In this document: one piece after another, positions 38,632-46,572 of the stretch | Numbering within the stretch: the first letter of the stretch is position 1 | Layout of the letters: each line of letters starts with the position of its first letter | Assembly (NCBI GenBank): GCA_030831165.1 | Contig: JAURLP010000010.1 | Location: 1 to 64,000, forward strand | Origin: Gammaproteobacteria bacterium | GTDB taxonomy: Bacteria; Pseudomonadota; Gammaproteobacteria; Pseudomonadales; Pseudohongiellaceae | DNA: 64,000 bases | Direction: 5' to 3' | Position numbers and translations under genes: made by a program | Notes under the pieces: model-generated | What the model was told of the DNA's origin: nothing | Database searches by the model: none | What the model saw: the letters and a program-made list of their open reading frames with translations, nothing else

Positions 38632-38796
38632 GTTATTCCTTTTATTCGGGCTTATTTTTTGTGTGCTGTTCTTGTCTTCTTTAAATAGAAAACAAATTAG
38701 GGGACTAAATGTAGAGGCTTAGATAAAAAAAATCTACCTGAATTGCTGTAAAACGCAAAAGTAGCCGTCTAACACTGTATGCAATAGAATCCGACT

Positions 38797-39903
38797 ATGA
38801 TCATTCCGCGTTATCTCGCTAAACAAATTCTACAGCTTACCTTGGCACTGACCGGGATCCTGCTTGCTGTTGCTGTTTTGATTCGTTTACTGAACTACTT
38901 AAGTGATGCTTCCGAGGGCAGTATAGACCCATCGGTATTATTAATACTGATGTCCTATCGATTACCAGAATTTGTGCAATTAATTTTGCCTTTGGCGCTG
39001 TTATTGGCTGTTTTGTTGGCTTATGGCCGTATGTATGCAGATAACGAAATGACAGTATTGATTGCTTCTGGCCTTAGTAAGAGGCGCTTACTGGCCTATA
39101 CCTGGATGAGTGCTTCAGGTTTTGTTGTTTTGATCGCATACCTCAGTCTCTCTTTGACTCCATGGGGTTTAATGAATAGCGAGACCTTGCTTGAACAACA
39201 AAAAGATCTTAATGAGTTTGATGTAATGGTGCCAGGGATTTTTCAGGACATATCCAGTGGAGCGCGGACCACGTATGCCGAAAATATTGAGGGAAATCGA
39301 ATTGAGAATGTTTTCATGCATGAGACAGAAGCAGACAGATTAATTGTTGCCGATTCGGCAAGTTTGGTTCAGGTCGAAAGAGCCGCCGGCGAGAGTCAGG
39401 AAGAATCACCAGAAAAGCTGGTGGTTTTTGTTGATGGTTCGCTAAGTGAGGGCATAGCAAGTGGAGACTTTTTTTCGCTTACCAACTTTGGTGAACTTGC
39501 CATAAGAATTCCCCAAAGAGAAATTAGTATTGATTTGGATCTTGAAGAGCAGGCAAGGAGTACTTCAGATCTCTTTGCTGAGCTAAACAATTCAACTATC
39601 GCAGAGCTGCAGTGGCGGTTTTCACTTATCATTATTATTCCGATTTTGTGCCTGCTGGCTGTCACCTTAAGTAAGGTAAACCCACGACAGGGGCGTTTTG
39701 CCAGACTGGCCCCTGCAGTATTGCTATATTTAATTTATTTTGCATTGTTACTGGCAAGCAGGGACTGGGTGGCAGATGGAAGTCTGCCGGCAGTGATTGG
39801 TCTATGGTGGGTACATATTTTATTTCTGGTCCTGGGAATATTAATGTTCCAGGAAAAACTACCTCAGCTCTTTGGTGCGCATCGGTCGAAATCACATGCA
39901 TAA
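38797..39903 (+). CDS. lptF: LPS export ABC transporter permease LptF
   Basis: Inner-membrane permease of the LptB2FG complex that extracts lipopolysaccharide for transport to the outer membrane. The 368 residues have three N-terminal helices, a periplasmic beta-jellyroll (about 125-260) and three C-terminal helices. The start IPRYLAKQILQLTLALTGI and the YRLPEFVQLILPLALLLAVLLAYGRM coupling region are typical. It overlaps lptG by 8 bp and is divergent from pepA. Confidence 0.96.
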   Translation: MIIPRYLAKQILQLTLALTGILLAVAVLIRLLNYLSDASEGSIDPSVLLILMSYRLPEFVQLILPLALLLAVLLAYGRMYADNEMTVLIASGLSKRRLLAYTWMSASGFVVLIAYLSLSLTPWGLMNSETLLEQQKDLNEFDVMVPGIFQDISSGARTTYAENIEGNRIENVFMHETEADRLIVADSASLVQVERAAGESQEESPEKLVVFVDGSLSEGIASGDFFSLTNFGELAIRIPQREISIDLDLEEQARSTSDLFAELNNSTIAELQWRFSLIIIIPILCLLAVTLSKVNPRQGRFARLAPAVLLYLIYFALLLASRDWVADGSLPAVIGLWWVHILFLVLGILMFQEKLPQLFGAHRSKSHA

Positions 39904-40966
39904 AGTTGATGCTTATATCCGTAACTCGGTATTAATGGCAATGTTGCTAGTACTTCTGGTGCTTGCAGGCCTGGATTTTTTATTTACAGTTTTTGATGAG
40001 CTAGGCGGAACCAATGAGCGCTATCAGACCGGTGATGCACTGCTGTATGTGCTTCTGACATTTCCTCGACATGTATATGATCTTCTGCCAATGACGGCCT
40101 TGATGGGAGCATTGATTGGTTTAAGTGTGCTGGCTTCCAGTAATGAACTGGTGGTTATGCAGACTGCCGGTATTAAAACTCAAAGAATAGTCTGGGCGGT
40201 AATGAAACCCGCAATATTGGTCATGTTGGCGGGATTAATTATTGGCGAATATATTGCCCCTCCACTTGATTTGAAAGCGGAGGTGAATAAAACCATCGCC
40301 AGTAGTGATGAAGTCGTGCTTTCCAGATTTGGTAACTGGCAGCGGGATGGGGATGATTTTTTGCATTTTAACGCAATGGAGCCTGACGGCATATTGCATG
40401 GTGTGAGCATCTATAGTTTTAATGAAGAGCAGGAATTAACGGCAAATACCGTGGCAGAAAGGGCACTTTATGAGAACAATGGCTGGGTTCTTGATAATGT
40501 TCGCAGGACAGAATTTGTTCAAAGTGATGATGGTCTTAAAAGTGTCTTGGCAATTCTGGAAACCTATCGCTGGGATGTTGATATTTCTCCAGAGCTCTTG
40601 CAGCTCATGATTGTCGATTCCTACACGCTGGCTATTTCAGATTTGTATAGCTACGCCCAGCGTTTTGCCGATCAGGAACAGGATGCCACTGAATACTTTT
40701 TAGCCTTTTGGGAAAAAGTCATGCAGCCACTGAGCACTACTGTCCTGGTGCTGGTGGCAATCTCATTTATTTTTGGACCTTTGCGAGAAGCAACTATGGG
40801 ATCAAGAGTATTTACCGCAGTGAGTTTCGGGCTTTTATTTATTATTCTGCAAAAACTGTTTCGGACAGTTACGCTGGTTTATCACTTCAACCCCTTTGTC
40901 GCAGTACTTATCCCTATTATTTTTAGCGCGGGATTAGGTCTTTATCTGCTCAGGAAAGCCGCTTAG
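39896..40966 (+). CDS. lptG: LPS export ABC transporter permease LptG
   Basis: Partner permease to LptF, 356 residues, with the same fold. DAYIRNSVLMAMLLVLLVLAGLDFLFTVFDEL is the opening and FPRHVYDLLPMTALMGALIGL the coupling helix region. I start at the ATG at 39896 (MHKVDAYIRN), inside the last codons of lptF; an in-frame TTG at 39872 would add 8 residues unlike the family. A hairpin terminator follows at 40970. Confidence 0.96.
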   Translation: MHKVDAYIRNSVLMAMLLVLLVLAGLDFLFTVFDELGGTNERYQTGDALLYVLLTFPRHVYDLLPMTALMGALIGLSVLASSNELVVMQTAGIKTQRIVWAVMKPAILVMLAGLIIGEYIAPPLDLKAEVNKTIASSDEVVLSRFGNWQRDGDDFLHFNAMEPDGILHGVSIYSFNEEQELTANTVAERALYENNGWVLDNVRRTEFVQSDDGLKSVLAILETYRWDVDISPELLQLMIVDSYTLAISDLYSYAQRFADQEQDATEYFLAFWEKVMQPLSTTVLVLVAISFIFGPLREATMGSRVFTAVSFGLLFIILQKLFRTVTLVYHFNPFVAVLIPIIFSAGLGLYLLRKAA

Positions 40967-40969
40967 TTC

Positions 40970-40996
40970 GGCCCAATTAATTTATTGGGTCTTTTT
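40970..40996 (+). terminator. Terminator of lptG
   Basis: An 8-bp stem GGCCCAAT/ATTGGGTC (one G-T pair) with a 6-nt loop is followed by five T's. The stop codon of the convergent RDD gene (40982-40984) falls in the loop and right arm, so the element is shared by two gene ends. Confidence 0.7.
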
Positions 40997-41467
40997 ATCC
41001 CAGGATTCAAAAACCACGATAGAGTTTGAGAGGCGGTCGTGCAAAGTGAGCTTTTCTGGATTAAAGAACATATAAAAGTAACCCATACCCAACAATAAAA
41101 ATGAAAATGGTGCTATAACGCAACGAATTAAGCTTTGCTTATAGGAAATCGCTGAACCATCTGGATTTTGCACTCGAATCTTCCAGGCCTGCATTCCGAG
41201 GGTCTGACCACTGTGAGTCCAGAACCAGGCAAAGAACAGGTAGGCGCTTAATAACATGGAAGAAAAAAGAGTTAAGCGATAGTAGGGGTCCATCACAACG
41301 CGATCATTTTCAACTATCTGGGCCTGATCAATACCAAAGGCTGAGAGTACAATGAAACCCACAATTATCCATATGGCAATAATCACGATACTGTCATACA
41401 CGATTGCGGCCAGTCTGCGCCACAAGGCGGCATCTCTGATATTTACTGTTTGATCACTGATTATCAT
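40982..41467 (-). CDS. RDD family membrane protein
   Basis: A 161-residue membrane protein of the RDD family. Three hydrophobic segments (about 21-44, 68-88 and 109-132) are preceded by DAALWRRLAAIVYDSIVI, with the Arg/Asp pattern that names the family (R-x-x-A-x-x-x-D). GQTLGMQAWKIRV and the C-terminal LHDRLSNS are typical. Some relatives act as Na+/H+ antiporters; this is not predictable here. Confidence 0.9.
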   Translation of the reverse strand: MIISDQTVNIRDAALWRRLAAIVYDSIVIIAIWIIVGFIVLSAFGIDQAQIVENDRVVMDPYYRLTLFSSMLLSAYLFFAWFWTHSGQTLGMQAWKIRVQNPDGSAISYKQSLIRCVIAPFSFLLLGMGYFYMFFNPEKLTLHDRLSNSIVVFESWDKKTQ

Positions 41468-41535
41468 TGGGTCGGCATTGTACTGTATTTTTTACTTAGA
41501 AGGTTTCTATTATCTAATAAGTCTGGAGTCATCAC

Positions 41536-42048
41536 ATGTTAGAGCTCTCTAATTGGGTTCATTCTGTAGCTGGAGGATTTCATTTTTTATGCTCACTGAT
41601 TGGTATGCTGTCAGGAGCCTTTGTGCTTTTCAGAGTCAAAGGAACGACTTTTCATAAAAAAATTGGTTACGTATTTGTTCTAGCATTGATAGGAGTGAAT
41701 CTGTCAGCACTATTTATATATGACTTTAATAAGGGCTCAATTAGCGTTTTTCATTTCCTTATTCCAGTATCATTATTTTTTCTGAGTTTTGGAATAATTC
41801 CCATGCTAGGGAAGCGTAAACCGAACGCAGTCAATCGACATATTATTGGTATGAATGGAGCGGTACTGGGTTTGTGGGCGGCTGGAGCAACAGAATTTTT
41901 TGTTCGCGAACTAGCCTTTGAGCTTTATCTCAGTAAAAATGAACTAATGATGTATTCGTTTTTAATTTCAGTTCCTTTTGCCATGGCTATTACATTTAGT
42001 ATTATCTATCACCAGAGAAAATATATTGCTAAGGCAGAGAATAGCTAG
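41536..42048 (+). CDS. DUF2306-like membrane protein
   Basis: A 170-residue protein of four to five predicted helices. The region FHFLCSLIGMLSGAFVLFRVKGTTFHKKIGYVFV and the later VNRHIIGMNGAVLGLW resemble DUF2306 proteins, which share scattered histidines facing the membrane. I see no enzymatic motif, and relatives are unstudied to my knowledge. The gene is monocistronic, 76 bp after the divergent RDD gene, with GGAG before its ATG. Confidence 0.75.
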   Translation: MLELSNWVHSVAGGFHFLCSLIGMLSGAFVLFRVKGTTFHKKIGYVFVLALIGVNLSALFIYDFNKGSISVFHFLIPVSLFFLSFGIIPMLGKRKPNAVNRHIIGMNGAVLGLWAAGATEFFVRELAFELYLSKNELMMYSFLISVPFAMAITFSIIYHQRKYIAKAENS

Positions 42049-42091
42049 GATTACTTGACTTTTAAGGCGTTATTCACGATTATCGCGTCCC

Positions 42092-42151
42092 ATGAGTACA
42101 ACATTAACAGGTAAAAGCATTATTATTATTCAACACTTCCAGGTGGGTTGA
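42092..42151 (+). CDS. Attenuator leader peptide with four consecutive Ile codons
   Basis: A 19-residue reading frame, MSTTLTGKSIIIIQHFQVG, ends at a TGA 73 bp before the LeuA/CimA-family gene. Codons 10-13 are ATT ATT ATT ATT, a run that would stall ribosomes when charged tRNA-Ile is scarce. Three Thr codons and single Leu and Val codons are also present. It is too short for ordinary gene calling but is placed exactly as a leader peptide should be, ahead of a terminator (42184-42204). The ribosome-binding site is not obvious. Confidence 0.75.
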   Translation: MSTTLTGKSIIIIQHFQVG

Positions 42152-42204
42152 ATCTGTTTGCATTTGCCAAAGATTTTTTAAAACCCGCCTCCAGGCGGGT
42201 TTTT
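42141..42204 (+). promoter_or_regulatory. Transcription attenuator (antiterminator and terminator)
   Basis: The terminator is CCCGCC-TCCA-GGCGGG (42184-42199) followed by five T's (42200-42204). A segment AGGTGGG (42141-42147), located at the end of the leader peptide, can pair with CCCGCCT (42184-42190) over 7 bp including one G-T pair, and would prevent the terminator. A ribosome stalled on the Ile codons (42119-42130) leaves this segment free; one reaching the stop codon covers it. This is the classical amino-acid attenuation logic. Confidence 0.75.
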
Positions 42205-42224
42205 GCATTTTGGGGTTTTAGATT

Positions 42225-43775
42225 ATGAGCAAGTTACCTGACTACGTTGCGTTGATGGACACCACACTGAGAGATGGAGAGCAGACTCAGGGTGTATCTT
42301 TTACAGCAGGGGAAAAACTTAATATCGCACAGGCTTTGCTGGAATCACTAAAAGTTGATCGCATCGAGGTTGCTTCTGCAAGAGTGTCTGAAGGCGAAAA
42401 AGAAGCTGTACGCAATATTAACAAGTGGGCGTCAAAACATGGTTATCTGGATAAAGTAGAGGTATTAGGCTTTACCGACTATAACCTGAGTATTGACTGG
42501 ATAGTTGATTGTGGCGGTCGTGTTTTAAATCTATTAACCAAAGGCAGTGAAAATCATTGTCATAACCAACTTGGTAAAACGCTTGAAGAACATGCCGAGG
42601 ATATTAGGAAGACTGTTGCTTATGCCAAAGAAAAAGGGATTAGGGTAAATGCTTATCTGGAAGACTGGTCGAATGGTTTTAAAGAAAACAAAAATTATGT
42701 TTTTAACTTGATGTCACTTATCAAGGATGGCGGTATTGAACATTTCATGCTGCCTGATACCTTGGGCGTCATGAGTCCAGCTGAAGTGACTGAAGCGCTG
42801 ACGGATATGCAAGAACACTTTCCAAATGAAGTGTTTGATTTTCATCCCCACAATGACTATGGCCTAGCAGTAGCAAATTGTATGGCCGCTGTTGCAACGG
42901 GTATAAGCAATTTACACTGTACCGTTAACTGCTTGGGCGAAAGAGCGGGTAATGTTTCTCTGGCTGAACTCGCGGTAGTGCTCAAGGACAAAATGGGCAT
43001 AAAAACGGCCATTGATGAAACTCACCTGGCACATGTGAGCAAATTGGTAGAGCGTTTTTCTGGGAAATGGATTGCAGCTAATATGCCGATTATAGGCGAA
43101 GATGTTTTCACTCAAACATCTGGTATACATGCAGACGGGGATGTCAAAGGCGGTCTGTACGAAACACAACTTAGCCCAGAGCGTTTTGATCGTAGCCGTA
43201 CCTATGCTTTAGGCAAGCTTAGTGGCAAGGCCTCAGTGCTTAAAAATATCGAAGAGTTGGGTATTTCATTATCACCAGAAAACCTGAAAAAAGTCTTAGA
43301 GAGAGTGGTTAAACTTGGCGATTCAAAAGAAGTCATTACTGCTGATGATCTTCCCTTTATTATTGCGGACGTTCTAGAAAGTAGTGATTATCATCATATC
43401 CGTTTGCAGGATTGCCAGATCAACAGCGTGTTTGGTGCCAAGTCAGAAGTAAAACTGGCCCTAAATATCAATGGCACAGATTACCATGATACGGGGCACG
43501 GAAACGGTGGATTTTCTGCTTTTATGGATGCGTTGAGAAAAATAATGGTGAAAGTGGATTTCGAGTTACCTGAGTTGCTCGATTATTCTGTCCGAATTCC
43601 TAAAGGTGGAAAAGTAGGAGCTTTAACGGAATGTACGATTACCTGGGATATTGAAGGTACACGAGGACGAAAATTAAGAACTCGTGGTGTCAATGCGAAT
43701 CAGGTTTATGCGGCTGTGCTTGCTACGCTACGTATGGTCAACACCAGGTTGCATATAATCAATAGCGGCGATTAA
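42225..43775 (+). CDS. LeuA/CimA-family synthase (probable citramalate synthase)
   Basis: A 516-residue member of the DRE-TIM acyltransferase family. The N-terminal catalytic barrel has DTTLRDGEQT (12-21) and the metal-binding FHPHND (His207, His209). The C-terminal LeuA-type allosteric dimer domain (about 385-510) is present. By family it could be 2-isopropylmalate synthase or (R)-citramalate synthase; the Ile-rich leader peptide ahead of it argues for citramalate synthase feeding isoleucine synthesis. It resembles the LeuA2 type found outside the enteric group. No leu/ilv partner is adjacent; leuB lies 4 kb away. Confidence 0.85.
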   Translation: MSKLPDYVALMDTTLRDGEQTQGVSFTAGEKLNIAQALLESLKVDRIEVASARVSEGEKEAVRNINKWASKHGYLDKVEVLGFTDYNLSIDWIVDCGGRVLNLLTKGSENHCHNQLGKTLEEHAEDIRKTVAYAKEKGIRVNAYLEDWSNGFKENKNYVFNLMSLIKDGGIEHFMLPDTLGVMSPAEVTEALTDMQEHFPNEVFDFHPHNDYGLAVANCMAAVATGISNLHCTVNCLGERAGNVSLAELAVVLKDKMGIKTAIDETHLAHVSKLVERFSGKWIAANMPIIGEDVFTQTSGIHADGDVKGGLYETQLSPERFDRSRTYALGKLSGKASVLKNIEELGISLSPENLKKVLERVVKLGDSKEVITADDLPFIIADVLESSDYHHIRLQDCQINSVFGAKSEVKLALNINGTDYHDTGHGNGGFSAFMDALRKIMVKVDFELPELLDYSVRIPKGGKVGALTECTITWDIEGTRGRKLRTRGVNANQVYAAVLATLRMVNTRLHIINSGD

Positions 43776-43850
43776 TTTTTTGCCTCAGCTGAAAGCAAAA
43801 TTATTAATCGCTAAAATGTTCTAAATAAACTAAAAGAAATAAGAATTAAG

Positions 43851-43868
43851 ACAATACAATTGTATTGT
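43851..43868. promoter_or_regulatory. 18-bp perfect palindrome upstream of ltaE
   Basis: ACAATACAA/TTGTATTGT is perfectly symmetric over 18 bp, 165 bp upstream of the ltaE start. AT-rich perfect dyads of this length are typical operators; the regulator is unknown. No U-tract follows, so it is unlikely to be a terminator. Confidence 0.4.
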
Positions 43869-44033
43869 AGGCAATCAAGTGAGAGGCAAACGGTAGGAGA
43901 GGAGTGAAAGCGAGCGAACTATCGTTTGCTTTGACGAATAAAAAGTAAAAAGCTGAAATGCTAAACAATCCTGCGAATTAAAGTCTTTTCTCAGGAAAAA
44001 AATAAGATTAAATATTAAAAAGAGCTATAAAAG

Positions 44034-45041
44034 ATGATCGATTTACGAAGTGATACGGTAACCAGACCCACTCAAGCCATGCGTGATGTAATGGCTGCAG
44101 CTCCTGTTGGTGATGATGTCTGGGGTGATGATCCAAGCGTCAAACAGCTGGAAGAATTGGCGGCTGATATGTCAGGGATGGAAGCCGCCATTTTTGCAGC
44201 CAGTGGTACACAAACAAATTTAATTGCACTCCTGTGCCATTGTCAGCGTGGTGATGAATATCTGGTTGGACAAACAGCGCATACCTATAAATATGAAGGT
44301 GGTGGCGCAGCAGTATTGGGAAGCATCCAGCCACAGCCAATCAATAATGAAGTCGATGGAAGTATTGCACTTGAAAATATATTGGCCGCCATAAAACCTG
44401 ATGATATCCATTTCGCAAAATCACGATTGCTATGTCTTGAGAATACAACCGGAGGCAAAATACTGCCACTGGATTACATTGACGCAGCAACCCGATTAGC
44501 CAGTGAGCATGGATTATCAAATCACCTTGATGGTGCGAGAGTGTTCAATGCCTCCGTGGAACTGGGTATCGATGTTAAGGAAATTACCCAGTATTTTGAT
44601 TCGGTTTCTATTTGCCTCTCCAAGGGGTTGGGCGCACCTGTGGGCTCGGTTTTATGTGGCAGCAAAGAATTAATTAAGGAAGCCCATCGCTGGCGCAAGA
44701 TGTTGGGCGGAGGAATGCGTCAGGCTGGTATTATTGCCGCTGCAGGAATCTACGTTTTGGAAAACAATGTAAAAAGATTAAAAGAAGATCATGAAAACGC
44801 GGCCATACTTGGCAAAGAATTAGCCAAGATTCCACAACTAGACGTTGATCTCGAGTACTTACATACCAATATGGTTTTTCTAAAAAGTTCAGAAGGTGAC
44901 TTTAGCGCCTTATCCCATTTTCTTGAGCAACAAGGCATACTGATTGATGCAAGATATACAGCAAGACTGGTCTGCCATCTGGATATTAGTCGTGAAGATA
45001 TATTGACTACTATTGCTGCGATTCAAGAATTTTATAAGTAA
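44034..45041 (+). CDS. ltaE: Low-specificity L-threonine aldolase
   Basis: PLP-dependent enzyme cleaving threonine/allo-threonine to glycine and acetaldehyde, 335 residues. The PLP lysine is Lys197 in SICLSKGLGAPVGS, the same position as in E. coli LtaE. The N-terminus MIDLRSDTVTRPT and the GDDVWGDDPSV loop are typical. It lies downstream of the CimA-like gene after a 258-bp gap that contains an 18-bp palindrome, so it probably has its own promoter. Confidence 0.96.
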   Translation: MIDLRSDTVTRPTQAMRDVMAAAPVGDDVWGDDPSVKQLEELAADMSGMEAAIFAASGTQTNLIALLCHCQRGDEYLVGQTAHTYKYEGGGAAVLGSIQPQPINNEVDGSIALENILAAIKPDDIHFAKSRLLCLENTTGGKILPLDYIDAATRLASEHGLSNHLDGARVFNASVELGIDVKEITQYFDSVSICLSKGLGAPVGSVLCGSKELIKEAHRWRKMLGGGMRQAGIIAAAGIYVLENNVKRLKEDHENAAILGKELAKIPQLDVDLEYLHTNMVFLKSSEGDFSALSHFLEQQGILIDARYTARLVCHLDISREDILTTIAAIQEFYK

Positions 45042-45153
45042 ATTAATCTGCTACAGACTGGGAAATTCCCGATTTTCTTATCAAATTTGCAAAGTAGGAT
45101 CAGGGGTTTTTGAGGGCAGAATTTAAGGCAGCTTAAATTAATCTGACGTCATT

Positions 45154-45747
45154 CTATATTCGTCTGATAGAGAATATAGCAACAGCTTCGGTCAGGATTT
45201 GACCATCGGTGTATTCTGAATCACTGGGCCCCTCAGCAGGAAGGTTCTGGATTTTTCTGACAACATCCATGCCATTAACGACTTTGCCAAAGGCAGCAAA
45301 ACCTTGTCCGTCGGCATTTCTTTCACCGCCAAAATCAAGGCTGGGTTCATCGCCCAGAATAATAAAAAATTCAGTGCTGGCTGAACCAACAGCACCTCTC
45401 GCCATTGAGATCACACCATCCGTGTGCAGGATACCAGTTTCTTCCGTGGTTTCATGAACGATGCTGTCAAATTCACTTGCTCTGTCGCCAAGCCCGCCTT
45501 GGATAACTTCAATGAAAGGTGATCCCTTATCGTTTTCATAATTAACAACCCGATAAAAAGAAGCGCCATCCAGGTGGCCATCATCTACCAATTTTATAAA
45601 ATTTCCGGCTGTGATGGGTGCACTATTGGTATAAACATCAATCTCAATATCCCCTTCACTGGTCGACATCACTACACGTTGTTGTGCGCTCACTGTGTTG
45701 GCAAAAAGCAGTAAAAATGCAGCAACTGTGATAAAGAATTTATTCAT
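45154..45747 (-). CDS. Cyclophilin-type peptidyl-prolyl isomerase, exported
   Basis: A 197-residue PpiA-like cyclophilin with a signal peptide (about residues 1-21, TVSAQ), so periplasmic. The fold signatures VVMSTSEGDIEIDVYTNSAPITAGNFIKLV, GVISMARG and AFGKVVNGMDVVRKIQNLP are visible. It catalyses proline isomerisation in secreted proteins. The gene lies downstream of, and on the same strand as, the DUF442 gene after a gap of 89 bp. Confidence 0.93.
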   Translation of the reverse strand: MNKFFITVAAFLLLFANTVSAQQRVVMSTSEGDIEIDVYTNSAPITAGNFIKLVDDGHLDGASFYRVVNYENDKGSPFIEVIQGGLGDRASEFDSIVHETTEETGILHTDGVISMARGAVGSASTEFFIILGDEPSLDFGGERNADGQGFAAFGKVVNGMDVVRKIQNLPAEGPSDSEYTDGQILTEAVAIFSIRRI

Positions 45748-45836
45748 AGTCTTTCAAAACTCGATAAAATTTTTCTGGTCTGAAAAGCAGTTGGATAAAT
45801 ATGAGAGAGAGGCTATTTCTTTCCTTATTTCTTTGT

Positions 45837-46430
45837 CTATTGTTCTCTCGGCGGTGGTGGAGTCCAGTCACAGCTTTCACAATCTGGAGACAAGCCGTTT
45901 TGCGCCAGGACCTCAAAAATAAAATCTCGCCAAACAGCGTTGGGTTGCCAAACCGTATTCATATCGGCTTTGGCTTCTGCGACTGGGACATTTTCATGAA
46001 TGACGCGATATAAAAAACTGAAGGCGGTCGCCCTGGCATTGACCTGGCAATGTAATAAGGTTTTCTTACCGGTATTGCGCTGCATTGAGTCGGCAAAAGC
46101 ATAAAAATCATCAGGTAGCGGATTGTCGAATGAGACAGGTACGTGCATATACTCCATCCCCAGACTTTTAACCAGTTGATCAGCATCAGAAAGCGCATTT
46201 TGGTTGTTAGTGAATGCAATATAAACCACTCGCTCAAAACCATTGTCAGCAATAGCTTGGAATTGATCTCTGGTGGGTTGGCCTGAACTGGCGAAGCTTG
46301 GACTATATTGGCGAAAATTTGTGATCTCATTTAACGCTGGATCAACTTCTTCAAGCCCATAGCTACTCATAGACAGTATTGCTAGTACCATTAGGGATAG
46401 CATTTTAAAAAGTGTTCTGTGTGCTCGCAT
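45837..46430 (-). CDS. DUF442-type phosphatase-like exported protein
   Basis: A 197-residue protein with an N-terminal signal-like segment (about 9-25). It resembles the tyrosine-phosphatase-like DUF442 family (beta-lactamase-hydrolase-like). The key loop is LLHCQVNARATAF, in which four residues separate the Cys and Arg, one less than the CX5R of true tyrosine phosphatases; I believe this is the family norm. SSGQPTRDQFQAIADNGFERVVYI is also typical. Activity is uncertain. It sits alone between cyclophilin and the MATE gene. Confidence 0.75.
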   Translation of the reverse strand: MRAHRTLFKMLSLMVLAILSMSSYGLEEVDPALNEITNFRQYSPSFASSGQPTRDQFQAIADNGFERVVYIAFTNNQNALSDADQLVKSLGMEYMHVPVSFDNPLPDDFYAFADSMQRNTGKKTLLHCQVNARATAFSFLYRVIHENVPVAEAKADMNTVWQPNAVWRDFIFEVLAQNGLSPDCESCDWTPPPPREQ

Positions 46431-46572
46431 GGGCTCCGCCTTTGTGGATTTTTATGATTTTCTGGCTAGTGTTTAATTTAATCAAAAACTTAATAGAGAA
46501 TATACCTAACAATTATTTTAATAACTATTGCATGGTTGAATACCTGGATTAGTTTTCTATTATTAGTACCCA

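Noticed and set aside
45068-45078. Small inverted repeat GGGAA-TTCCC after ltaE
   Set aside because: Too short, with no T tract directly after it, to support a terminator call.
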